DNA of 64,000 nucleotides from Chaunax sp. Z400 (Eukaryota; Chordata; Actinopteri; Lophiiformes; Chaunacidae): contig CM075204.1 in NCBI GenBank assembly GCA_037577475.1, positions 3,717,355-3,781,354 of the forward strand, read 5' to 3'. The stretch's first letter is position 1, and each line of letters opens with the position of its first letter. The translations under genes and the position numbers were made by a program. Positions 15,259 through 34,930 of the stretch are shown here, one piece after another. The notes under the pieces are model-generated. The model made no database searches, was not told the DNA's origin, and saw only the letters and a program-made list of their open reading frames with translations.

Positions 15259-16062
15259 TGTGACCCTGAGGTGCCTTGAAAATGTGTTCTACCATCTTTT
15301 ATGCCAAAAAAATCAGACACACAAACACACACACATTCTTCTCCTCAAAAATACTTAAGCTGTACACTCAAACACTACCTGAGAAAAATACAGGGATGGA
15401 AAAGCAATCAGCAAACCTAAATGTTTGGTTCTCCCCTGGCTACCAGCAGTTTGACATGTCTGAGAGCTTCGGTCCAATTAAGAAAAATTTACATCAGGCC
15501 GCTGCTTCCCCTCCAACTTCCGCCGCTTCTGTCGTCAGTGCCTCTGAGAGGACTGGCCTTCAATCTGTGGTGGTTATCTGCGGTTTGTTACATGTTCATC
15601 TTAAGGGTGCATGTTTCTGGGCTGCTTTGCTAATCTGCTGTTTGGACTTGGCTGGCGTTGGGCCTAATAAAAGGCTGTGAAAACATCAACAGAACCCTGA
15701 CCAGAGTCCCACCTGTTGGAGCTGGTTGTGCAAAAGCAGAGCCGAAGGCTGAGCAGAGAAAAAAATGTTTTGGTTGTCTCTGAATTAAAAATGTCCCTTG
15801 GGTATTTTTAGAATCAGAACTTAGAAAAGTTAACTGGCTACTGCTTTGAGAAACATTGTGTAACTGCTGTTTTTAAAACGTGCCACTGCTTGTCTACCTG
15901 TAGTCGTCTCAGGGAAGCACTGTTATGTAACAGCAATGCTCCTGAGTACGTGTGTTACATGATGTATTTGGACTGAAACACAAAAAGAGGCCTCGCCAAC
16001 TCAGCATTAAATCACAATATCAAAGCAAACAACACTTCGGGAGTCAAAGTCTCTCTCTGTCT
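15259..16062. other. Unique non-coding sequence
   Basis: A 134-codon frame at 15276-15680 has no family features and overlaps another frame of similar quality. I treat both as chance. Confidence 0.45.
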
Positions 16063-17227
<1,165 letters not shown>

Positions 17228-17229
<2 letters not shown>

Positions 17230-18035
17230 GACCTGACCTACATACTGCACTGGCCTCTCTTTGTTCGTCATGGCTGGCAGCAAAGTGTGAAGCTCCAAAT
17301 CAGCTCACACTGCAGCGGTCTGGCTTTTCTCATTCATAAAACATAGCAGCGTGTTTTACCTGAATAATACCTCATAATTTACTGCAGCTGACACACAAAA
17401 TCTCTGGTCATGACCAGCTTCACATCACCTCCCACAGCATGTGATTTAACTGTGAAGTTTGAGGATGAGACTGCTGAGCAGGTATAGTAGCAGCAGCTGT
17501 TGTAAAGATCCAGTTAACGGTCTACAGCCTGGTGTAGATTCTGAACGTGATCTGTTTACTGCAGCTTTAAGAGAAGGTTTGGGAAAAACGACTAAATAAC
17601 AACAGGACTACAGAGCAAACCATAACACTATAGAGAGGAGTTTGACTTAGGGATATTATTATTATTTAGATTTGATAACTGTGATGTGCAGAATACTTTC
17701 TCCATTAATATACTTTTTTGGGTTGATAAAATGTTTAGTTTGCAGGAATTACTCGAACAACACTCCAAACACTGAAGAAATTTAAATAATGCCTACCTTA
17801 CACTTTTAAAGACTCAAGTTTTACACCCACTCACATCTGAAGACCACTTGTCATGAGTCATCACACACTATAGGATTTTACTTATTCATTTTATAAAGAC
17901 AGGTCACTAATTACAAGACTTCACTGAGATTCTATTGAGTTTATTTCCCATCATGCTGCTGGTGGAAAATGTACAGAAAAAGAAACCGTTAAACAAAAGA
18001 GCAGAAAAGGACGCAGCTTTTGGCCACAGCTGTCC

Positions 18036-18036
<1 letters not shown>
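17228..18036. other. Unique non-coding sequence
   Basis: No gene or repeat recognised. Confidence 0.5.

Positions 18037-18116
<80 letters not shown>
18037..18116. repeat. (GT)n microsatellite
   Basis: A pure 80-bp GT run. Confidence 0.98.
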
Positions 18117-18117
<1 letters not shown>

Positions 18118-18289
18118 ACATGACGTTGGTTGAGGTAGAAGGACACATCAGACAGACGTTCGTGTATAACTACAATGTATGTAATACAACTATGATGTAT
18201 GTATGATGTATGTACCTATTCTGCATAATTAACTCTCTTATTCTGTGTTGCATTTCCAGGTTCCAGCTCATTGTCTCTCTTTGTATCCA

Positions 18290-18840
18290 GCATATGGTTC
18301 CTCCTGTGGCTCGAGCACGAAATAGCAGGACCCGGGGTGACCCTCCAGCTCTGATTGGGCCTGGGTGGCCGGCTGATTCTCCCTGGTGGTGTGTGCATTT
18401 GGGCGGTGGGGTTCTTCACTGTGGGGGCCCTGGGTCTGCGGATGTGCCCTTGGTCCTGGGGGTGGCACCGATTGGTGCTGTCTGGGGCGTTCCGGCCTGC
18501 TCTGGGGGTGTGGGTCGGGTGGGGCCCCTGGGTTCTCTCCTGTCGCCCCCTCCTGCGCCATTCGTGGTGCCCCTTGGACCGGCTTGCTGCCTACCCAGGG
18601 ATCGCTGAACTTACTGAACTATCTGGTTTCTGTTGGACTCTGGAGGAGGTCCTGTGCACTGGTGTGGGCTTTGCTGCATGATCCTGGCCCAACACACCAG
18701 CATCTACTATGACCCAATCTTCAGTGTTGATTGGGGCCGCCAGTGGCTGCTGAGACAGTGTTTGTGGCCAACATCACCGCTCTGTATTCGGTTCTCGGGA
18801 CTCTTTAGGCTCTGGGCTGGCTGAGGGTGCATGGAACACA
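18290..18840. other. GC-rich island, possibly repeat-derived
   Basis: GC content rises to roughly 60% or more, with strong G bias on the plus strand (GGTGGCCGG, GGGGGTGGCACC, GTGGGTCGGGTGGGG) and a moderate number of CpG. Several frames stay open for 100-130 codons on both strands, which follows from the scarcity of A/T-rich stops. None shows a domain; they are Trp/Gly/Pro-rich. Text such as GCCTGGGTGGCCGGCTGAT is reminiscent of a GC-rich dispersed repeat in fish genomes. The alternative is a CpG-island promoter, with a pyrimidine-rich acceptor-like site just upstream (TCTCTTTGTATCCAG at 18275-18289). The two cannot be separated by eye. Confidence 0.4.
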
Positions 18841-20829
18841 AACCACGACACAGCTCATTGGTATTACTGCCTGTCCTCTCGTCCCTGTTTGTCTTGCTTT
18901 GTCTCTCTGTTTCACTCATGGTGGACCACGCCATCTTTGATGAGAGATAAGTATTACTTCCAAATAAAATGTAACAGGCTAGTCTTTCAAAGATGGCTGG
19001 TTTAGGTCACATACACACTCACAAGCACAGAAATACTAATTATCTGCTGCAAGATCAAACTGAATGTTCCTGTGTCCACATCTCCAATTTCTCCTCTTTT
19101 TCCACAGTTCCAGAGAATCGAGGCTACCACAGTCCCTCATATCTACCCGGTCCACTGCTTCCTGTTTGGTGCTGGAGAGAGAGCACCTATTGGTTGTTGA
19201 CAATGTTCAAGTGATTGAACGTCACTATTTGCATGAGCCAAGACCAAAGACTGATAATATTAAACACATCGGATTTTATTGGAACGTCAAGATGAGAAAA
19301 AGACTTAATTATTTCTGACTATATAGCACAATAGTGTATACTGTAGGATTAATGCAGCATTAACAAATGAATTGAAGATTATACGATGAGTCACATAACA
19401 TAGAGCCACTGCCAAAATGAAACATTCATGTGCAAATATAAAAGTATTCTGATCTCACACGTTCTCCAGTATCAGTTTAAAGAATTATTCAAACTTTATT
19501 TCATCTTAAAACTCTTCAAGCCCTGACCAAATAGAATATTTACTGTGTGTGGCTCCAGAAATGGAGCTGTGACTTTTGTCCCATGTGCACCAAATGGAAG
19601 TCCTGCAGCTCATTTACACATTTATCTTTCTGCTTCAAAACACTTTGATTCATTTCCATATATATATATATGTTGGAGTGGTTCCTGATGGGATCAGATG
19701 AACGACCTCGATCCAAAACGCAACACTTGTCAAAACAATGAAAATGATTGTCAAAATTCCAAATAAACAGATGGTATGTTACTATTAGAGTACTCACTAC
19801 CAGCTGTTATTGTTCCAAAGTGTAAAAAATTACTCTTAACAAAAATAATAATTGTGCATTTTAAATATAATCAAAGTATTCTGATGGTTTTTGGCTTATA
19901 AATGCTTGTCAACAATTTACCTTTATCCTTTCACCTGCTGGTCGGCATTTATTTCCTTTGAAGTCCATCCAAAAAGACATACAGAGAACGTGGAGGTCTC
20001 TTACGTACTCTGGTGTAATCCTGGTGCTTCTAATATCTTAGTGCACGAAGGTGAACTGAGTCACAGCTTCTGTCACACAACACTAATCCCTCTGATCTAC
20101 ACACACTGAGTGTATCTGCCCCCATCCAGACTGATCGCGGCCCCTCTCCACACCCCCCTCTTGTGGTTACATGATGTTTGAGGTCAGGTTGGCAGATCCC
20201 TCCTCCATAGTATAAACTCAATTATTAAAGTGATTCATGCTGCTGTACAGTCAGATACTGTGACTCACTGAGGGGGTTGTGGCACTACTGCAGGTTTAAT
20301 CCTGATGGAGCAACACACAATCAGACTAATGAGGATCATGGTCTTTTTCTAGTGTTTCACTCATGGTGCAATCTCATTTGTGACATTTTGGCTGCTTTAC
20401 AGTAAAATTTAGAATCATATTAAAGACAAAGTTTGAAAAGAACAAATTATTTTCCCTAAACTGACAAACAGTTTAAGGAAAGAAACAATAGATCGTTTTT
20501 GGCTTTAATGCAACTTAATGAAGTAATAGTTGATTGCAGAATGTAATGACAACACAATAATGACATCATCGGGATAAAGATTGATTCCCATTTCCACTAT
20601 GCCAAAATGATGGCTGACTAACAATCCAGTGAGGCTTTCTGTCTGCTTTCATTTCTCTATTACAGACTAAATGAATGGACTCACATGTTTCTTCTGTGTT
20701 TTATGATCGTTGCTATAAACTGAAGTAGAAAGTGTCCTGGTTGTCTTTGTGACAGAGGTGCCAAACGGAGTGAAGAACTTTACTTTATCATCTGACCAGT
20801 ACAAAGTGGTTATTGCTCGTGTTTAACAC
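18841..20829. other. Unique non-coding sequence
   Basis: No gene or transposon recognised. A short (TA)n patch lies at 19660-19671. Confidence 0.5.
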
Positions 20830-21080
20830 CTGGCACCCATGTTGTAGCATGTAGTATGTAGGTGTGCATGCACCTCTCTGTGCTCATGTTAGTGTTGGTC
20901 TTAAAATGAGGTGTGGTCAGGTGCATTTTTTGCACATTGTCATCTTGAGGCAGCAGGAGGCCATGGCACCATTGAGCAACACAGACCTGGGGGTGCCGCG
21001 TCTGTCCAGCTATTTAAAGGCTGCCTAAACTGCATCTACACAGGTCAGTCCACACTGTGGTTACACGCCCACCAGCCACC
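20830..21080. repeat. Probable DNA-transposon-derived repeat fragment
   Basis: The string GGTGTGGTCAGGTGCAT, followed by CATTGTCATCTTGAGGCAGC and CCATGGCACCATTGAGCAAC, resembles a dispersed fish repeat I associate with nonautonomous DNA transposons. The match is from memory, no terminal inverted repeats were seen, and the limits are approximate. Confidence 0.3.
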
Positions 21081-28559
<7,479 letters not shown>

Positions 28560-28735
28560 TGCTCTTTTTTTCTAAAAGACGAGCTGTATGAGCTCAGATC
28601 AATGAGGCCTACAGACCAGCAATAGCAAATGGAAGTTCAAAGCTTGTAATTAATTCAAGGGAGATTAATGAAGTAATTTAGCTTCAGAGATAACCAGTAT
28701 GTCTAAAGCTTAATAATTAAAATGATATGTGTCAT
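28560..28735. promoter_or_regulatory. Candidate conserved non-coding element, TAAT-rich
   Basis: A non-repetitive block with several homeodomain-type cores: GTAATTAATTC, GATTAATGAAG, GTAATTTAG and TTAATAATTAAAATG. This composition is typical of vertebrate developmental enhancers, but it is also common by chance in AT-rich DNA. The call is inference from composition only. Confidence 0.2.
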
Positions 28736-29514
28736 TTGTTTGCTGTATGTAAAAACTAAGTGTAAAAATAACTATTTATTTTGAAGTGTTTGTAGGACAA
28801 AAGGCACCCAAATACAGAAGTATGTGTTTGTTTCACATGTTATACATTTGCAGCAGCAGCTCACTGTCTATAGAGCATTTAGGCTTATTTGAATCAATTA
28901 TGACCAGACTTTATTTCTCTGCACTTCCTTATCCTCAGTCACGGCTCACTTCCTTTGCTCCCGCTGCTCAGACCAACATTACCTCCCATTATCAGCGGCA
29001 CCCACCCACCACATACTCAGAGCTGATAGTAAATATTTTGGTTAGTCAAGCAGTAACCACGGTCCAACCCCCCCAGTATGATAACATAATGCTGGAAAAT
29101 GCTTGAGACGGGGTCGCCCAGTGGCTCAGCCACCCAGTGCCAAACCCACATGCTCAAACCTTGGCACAAAGAATCTGGCTTAGAGTAAGATTTGGAAGAG
29201 CTCTTTAGCTGACTCTCCATTTCTGAACAACTTCATAAAGATCAACTGTCATAAAAGGTGAAAAAGGGCTTGAGAAGGAGAACCGCTCATCTCCGCTGTG
29301 ACTGCATGTTAATAAGGATCAGAGTTTATAGCATAACATCTATCAAAATACATTCCAAACCAAATAAACTGAGGTCAGTACTTTAGTCCATCATTATGTA
29401 CTGACAGGGTTTAATCCTAAAAGGTTCCTTCATTGAAGCTCTCTTAGGTTTGTTTGTCTCACTATTTACAAAATAACACTTAAAACTTCATATGTGTCTT
29501 TAAAAAGAAGTTAA

Positions 29515-29705
29515 GGGGTATGATGTAATATACTTGAATATGGGGAAAATTAATAATTGATCATTATGGATTAGGTAAGATTAATTAATTTGAAAAATTC
29601 AATGATTTGATGACACTGAATTCTTGCTAAATCGATTACATTTAAATTACTGTTGATGCAAATTGGATAATAATTGATAATTGAGGGAGTAATTACTATC
29701 AAGCA
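29515..29705. promoter_or_regulatory. Candidate enhancer-like block dense in homeodomain and POU-like motifs
   Basis: In under 200 bp there are TTAATAATTGATCATTATGG, GATTAATTAATTTG, AATCGATTACATTTAAATTA, GATGCAAATTGG (octamer-like), ATAATAATTGATAATTGAG and GTAATTAC. No microsatellite periodicity explains them. Nothing here proves activity; interspecies conservation would decide. Confidence 0.25.
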
Positions 29706-29774
29706 GCCTTAACTAAAACATGAGTTTACTGCATCTCAAACTGAGGGACCAGAGACTGAGGAGACCACACACTT

Positions 29775-30104
29775 ATGAGAAAGAACGGCAGCAAAGATAT
29801 CTTTTACATTTTACAACCTTCAAGTCTGACACAAATCCACAACGATGACCATCCAAAGACCTTGGAGTATCTAAATGGGGAAAAAAATTATTGCGAGCTC
29901 TTTTCCAAGTCTCTCTCCCAAGGTTTTGAATTATTTAGTGACAAATCTAAGAAAGAAGCTTGTTCCCAAAATGAAATGGAACCCTTCATTACTCCTTCTC
30001 CATCTCGGTTTTCTTCTTTAACTTGGAAAGGCAAAGTGGGAATCAATAGAATTCAGCCTGGAGACAGCATGTTGCTCAAGAAAATATATACTGAGCAACA
30101 GTAG
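29775..30104 (+). other. Uncharacterised 109-codon open frame
   Basis: An ATG-started frame of mixed, non-repetitive composition (it includes the stretch SRFSSLTWKGKVGINRIQPG) and ends at TAG just before the Tc1 relic. An in-frame TGA lies at 29757, 18 bp upstream of the ATG. There is no recognised domain, no signal peptide and no clear splice acceptor. In 64 kb of six-frame sequence, several frames of this length are expected by chance. Confidence 0.12.
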
Positions 30105-30122
30105 AAACGCTTTTTTTTTAAT

Positions 30123-31058
30123 GTCGCACAGAGTCTCACAGACCTTCATGTCATAGCCAACGGTATCCTGATTGCTGTTAGGTACCAGGATGAAATCCTC
30201 AGAGTGATTGTTAGACCTTATGCTGGGGCAGTGGTCCCTGGGTTCCTCCTGGTTCCTCCTGGTGCAGTGGGCCCTGGGTTCCTCCTGGTTCCTCCTGGTG
30301 CAGTGGGCCCTGGGTTCCTCCTGGTGCAGAGGGCCCTGGGTTCCTCCTGGTTCCTCCTGGTTCCTCCTGGTGCAGAGGGCCCTGGGTTCCTCCTGGTTCC
30401 TCCTGGTGCAGTGGGCCCTGGGTTCCTCCTGGTTCCTCCTGGTGCAGTGGGCCCTGGGTTGCTCCTTGTGCAGAGGGCCCTGGGTTCCCCCTGGGTTCCT
30501 CCTGGTGCTGTGGGCCCTGGGTTCCTCCTGGTGCAGTGGGCCCTGGGTTCCTCCTGGTGCAGAGGGCCCTGGGTTCCTCCTGGTGCAGTGGGCCCTGGGT
30601 TCCTCCTGGTGCAGAGGGCCCTGGGTTCCTCCTGGTGCAGTGGGCCCTCATGTGACCAGAGTATGTAAGAAGTTCCTGGATGATGAAGGCATTGATGCCA
30701 TTGACTGGTCCTCATGTTCCCCTGACCTAAGTCCAATTGAGCACCTATGGGACGTTATATCTGTGCATCCAACGCCACCAAATACTGCCACAGACTGTCC
30801 AGGAGCTCACTGATGCTCTGATCCTGGTCTGGTTTTGATGAACCAGACCTGGTGAAATGATGAAATTCACACAAGTTGGATCAGCCTATGATTTAAATTT
30901 TTTTACTTTGATTTTGGGTGTGATTTTGAATTCAGCCCTCAATGGTTGATGATTTTGGTTTCTATTGATTGTTGCTACGTCATTTTGTTCACAACAAATT
31001 ATACAAAGTACATCAGTAAAGATTTACAACTTGAATACTTCCTTCATGAAGATCCATT
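30123..31058 (+). mobile_element. Tc1/mariner transposon relic with internally expanded transposase region
   Basis: From 30123 the plus strand reads TDLHVIANGILIAVRYQDE and then RVIVRPYAGAV, the region before the second catalytic Asp of Tc1-type DDE transposases. After a minisatellite the frame resumes at GPHVTRVCKKFLDDEGIDAI, then DWSSCSPDLSPIEHLWD, which carries the third acidic residue (Glu codon at 30739-30741). The Asp-Asn-Ala stretch that should precede RPHV is missing, and the 5' half with the first Asp is absent. Downstream, 30900-31058 (GATTTTGGGTGTGATTTTGA to AAGATTTACAACTTGAATA) matches the remembered 3' non-coding part of a common fish Tc1 family. The right terminal inverted repeat is not intact. 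This is a dead copy. Confidence 0.85.
30225..30645 (+). repeat. GC-rich minisatellite derived from the Tc1 transposase gene
   Basis: The 26-bp unit CTGGTGCAGTGGGCCCTGGG plus TTCCTC, with alternate GCAGAGGG versions, occurs about 13 times. Several units are extended to 36 bp by extra copies of a 10-bp block, TTCCTCCTGG. One unit near 30480 has TTCCCCCTGG and one near 30509 has GTGCTGTGGG. The units encode GPGFLLV-like peptide in one frame, matching the transposase segment just before the catalytic Asp. Because 26 is not a multiple of three, each unit shifts the frame. Long frames on both strands through it are artefacts. Confidence 0.93.
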
Positions 31059-32886
31059 GTGTACACATACATAAATATACACATATGTACATATATAATA
31101 AACACATGCACACAATGCAAATAAACCTTTTATGTAATTAACCCTGAGAGGTGAGCTGGTGTAATGAGGCTGTCTGAATGTGACTCATGCTGCTAATGAG
31201 ACTTTTAACTGCTCTGTAACAACAGGTTCATAACCAGACGTGAAACGTTATTAATACATAATTTGAAAAAACCTGCTCCCCTCCTGCAGCGAAGTGTCCC
31301 ATTTAAAACAGTCAACATAGTTGGAAGGTCTATCACAATAATGCATTTATTTTATTTATTTAGATCATGCTTTATTATCTATTTTTAAGACTAGAATAAA
31401 AAGGGTTGGTTTTAAATATTTGACTTTGAATTGAACCACTTTTTTTCATTTCACATTTTACTTAAGGATTTAAAAGTTATTATTCAAATTACACACCAAA
31501 GGTCTATTTGCATTAGTTGCACTTTTCAAATTGATATTGAACATAAGTGAGAGTATATTCTATTTAACAATTTTGTTAATCAATTGTCTTATTTATGAAG
31601 TGATATGGCCGGTACATGTCTCTGTTGTTTAATTGTCTATGCCTAGCCTCAATGTAGGCTGAGCCAGAGGTCAGAGGTTACAAGAGCCAGCAAATGACTC
31701 CATTCCAGCTCACCTCTGAATCCTTGTTACACTTCATTTGTCCTGAGGGTATTACAGAGGAGAAGTAGTAGAAGGACAGATGCAGTTGGAAGGCAGACTT
31801 TTCCAGTCGGGTCAGATGTGAGCCTGTGGCTGCACCGCTGCTGCTCCTCCTCCAACTGCTGTGGTCAGATGCCATTAAGGACACGTAAGAGAGACGGATG
31901 GCTGCTGACAGGCTGAGGAAAGACCCAAGCCAATTTATCTGGGCTGAGGTCTTGGTGTTTTAGGAAGGTGGTGGTGGGGGGGTTACACGGGTAGAATTTA
32001 CGTAGTGGTTCCCAAGTTCATGACCCCCCTTTCTTCTCAACAAGCTGGTCTTTGTGTTGCATTTAATTTGCCGGTCCAGTTTTTGCTCTGCTTTGAGCTT
32101 TTATTTCTGATGTTATTTCAGTAGCACTATTACAACAAAGAGCAGAGAAAGCACATAGTTAGCTCATCAAGATTATGAGGTTTTCATGGCTACTATTATA
32201 GGGAAAATACTGAAAACTGAGAAAAGAGCAGTTTGATTAAGATTGCTTAGAGCAGCTTGGTGAGAGAAGAAAATTTAGTATGTATAATTTATAGGAGCTC
32301 TATGCCATTGGGGAAAAAACTTAAATAGCACACCAATTAAGTTATTTTCTTTGGTTTTTGGAGGCCCAGTGATTATTTGGGATACAGGAGGTGCAGGGAG
32401 GCTTGTTCTGGTTTTGCCTGGAGGCCCACATCAGGCCCAAGGCATGGAGATCCCCTCCATTGGTCCTTGTGACCGCTGAAATCTCAGGTTACTGTGTGGA
32501 GAGCTGCATTGCTTATTCTGAGACTCACTTTACCGTCTGTTTGTTTGTGTTTCTGGGTGTGTGTCTGAGTTTGCTTGTGTATCTTTAAATAAGAGTCTGC
32601 AAAGTGCTGAGACAGATTGACATTTTTCTGTCCAAACAAAGCTCCGCAATGAGTCTCCATTAGTTAGTATTTATGGTGTTTGGTGTGTTTAGTTTGAGAC
32701 TGACGGTGATTGACACTTTCAGACACCACAACCGACACATCTTGACTGTCCAGATGTAGTAAAACCCAACTGGATGGCAGGTTTAACTAAAGGGCTCCAT
32801 CATGTTCTGGTGGGATTCAGTACAATTATAATAACTAACTACCAAGGGACTGAATCAACTAGTCCTAGGAAGAACTAAAGAGCTGA
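31059..32886. other. Unique non-coding sequence
   Basis: No gene recognised. A small TATACA/ATAC-rich patch lies at 31062-31110. Confidence 0.5.
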
Positions 32887-32952
32887 ACTATATATACATA
32901 TACATACATACATATATATATACAGTACGTACACACATATATACATATATAT
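32887..32952. repeat. (TATACA)-type AT-rich simple repeat
   Basis: An imperfect mixture of TATATACATATACATACATA and TATATATATACAG, low complexity, about 66 bp. Confidence 0.8.
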
Positions 32953-34628
32953 TCCATTGTCCTGGAAAAATAATGATTTCGAGGAAAGCGACAGACTGCC
33001 ACCCCACGTGACACTTGGCGCCATTGTTTGGCGGCTGGCACTGTCAATCTGGGCCCTGTCACAGGACCCACCTTCAGGGAGAAGCCAACTGCTCGCTATG
33101 TGGAACAGATGGGATGCCACTGAACTGGCACACTCCTTTAGTTCATTAATTAATGTTAACCTGATATATTCTTTTCATTAATGGCTAATTAAGACTACAC
33201 TACCTTGGTTCTGACATGCACTAACTAATAATTGCTACAGGGGCCATCGATTCCAGATCCGTGTTGTGTCACATACATGATGGAGGTTGTTTATTCCCTT
33301 CTGATGCAGTTAATTTTGGAACATGGATGTTTAACACACAAGGTGCCTGAGTTCACATTGCACAAAGCGACAGGGAGTTGCAACAGGATGACAATTCTTG
33401 TTTTACAAAAAGAAAGAAAAAGAAAAGAATAGATGCTAAAAATGAGACAGATGGTGGGAACTATACAGGGGGTGAAATAGAGGTGAGCTGTATACATCAG
33501 AAATCAGCTCATCTTGCAGTGATAACACAGTGAAGTAAGGAGAAGGAGCTGGAAACAGGAATTACTAATGTTGCATCTGCACATTACAGACATCATTGTT
33601 CACGTTTTTTGCACATCCTCACACAACTGCACATTGTTTTTATTATAGGATCTATAAAATAATCTAATATAGTATCCTAATCCCACCGCAGATATTGTGT
33701 GGAATAACAGGTTCAGGTATTCAGGGATGAGGAATGCTGCATCAGGATATCATGATACATTCCCAAAACTGAAAACATAAGTGAAGTTCACTTTCACATA
33801 TTTAATCTGACGAGGAGATGCCAACTGATCTGTTACGGACGTAGATCTCTCCAATGCTAGGTTTGCTGCAAAGCCAAGAGAAGAAGCCCAAGGTTCAGCT
33901 GGTCACCGGTAGAGTGTATCCATTATGTACACTTTACACGGTGACATAGAAAATGAGAAATGACTGTTGGTTTTCTGCCAAGGGGGAAAGGGGGCAAAAA
34001 GAAGAGGGAGGTTAGAGGGAGGGAGCTGCAGGAAACACCCGACCGCAGCCCTCTCCTCCCCTGATTTATCCCTCTCTCCTTTCTTCAGGGCTATTAAGGG
34101 CAAGACAATATTTTCATATTGTTTTATTAAACACTATGTGGCCTTATTTATCGCTGTCTCCTCAGACAGCATGCCTACAGCAGCAGTTTGCACAGCCCCT
34201 GACCAGACTGAAAAGTTCCATTGAAGCCCCACTACATGAAATATGGAGCTGTCAGAGAGTGTGAACCCCCCACAGAGGGACACTGCATTCAACTATGTAT
34301 GTGTGTTTCAGATTAATGACCAAATGTGGTATGAGTAATGCATTATATTGTCTCTCTTTCCAGAATGTGTTGTGTCAGGTTTGAAGATCGTTCGTTCCTG
34401 CAGTGTTTGTAAGTGTCCTACATGTATTCTACCAATTTACTCTATTACTTTAGTGTAGTCGGTCTGTGAAGAGTGAGTTTGTGCACATGTGTAAACGTGT
34501 GTGGATGTGTTATTTAGTGACTCTTTGGTGCCTTAATGCTCCCAGTAGCAGCTTTGTGTCGACTACTGCAGGCTACCAGGGTTCCAACGGTGCTGCACCT
34601 TTCTGCTGATCAACCAGGCAGGTGAGCA
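32953..34628. other. Unique non-coding sequence with one TAAT cluster
   Basis: No gene identified. At 33141-33196 there is a tight cluster of homeodomain-type cores (GTTCATTAATTAATGTTAAC, TTCATTAATGGCTAATTAAG). A splice-bounded 45-nt interval lies at 34364-34408. Confidence 0.4.
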
Positions 34629-34668
34629 TTGTTTGTTTATTGTTTGTTTATTTATTAGGATCCCCATT

Positions 34669-34690
34669 AGCTGCAGCAAATGCTGCCGCT
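34669..34690 (-). other. Terminal stem-loop of the LINE 3' end
   Basis: Plus-strand AGC-t-GCAGCA-aa-TGCTGC-c-GCT folds into a 9-bp stem with one mismatch and a 2-nt centre, about 20-40 bp from the 3' end of the element. In L2-like LINEs (the eel UnaL2 type) a 3' stem-loop is recognised by the element's own reverse transcriptase. The role here is by analogy. Confidence 0.5.
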
Positions 34691-34930
34691 ATTCTTACTG
34701 GGGTCCGACACATATGCATAACATTATACAATGCATACCATATAAGAATACATACATACAACAAAACATGATAAAAACAAAAGCACACTGTACGAACAAT
34801 ATAGTTATTGTAACAATGTAAATTATATACCTGTCCTTTCAGTAAACATTTCCATAATTTTTCATTTCCATAAAGAGAGAAATTAATTAGAATAGTATAG
34901 TAATAATAAATGTCACCATCATCTCTACAA

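Noticed and set aside
18210..18712. Four overlapping frames of 97-132 codons in the GC-rich island
   Set aside because: High GC lowers stop frequency on both strands; the peptides are Gly/Trp/Pro-rich with no domain.
30208..30813. Long frames on both strands (up to 201 codons) with collagen-like Gly-Pro peptides
   Set aside because: They run through a 26/36-bp minisatellite that shifts frame every unit; the true origin is the Tc1 transposase gene.
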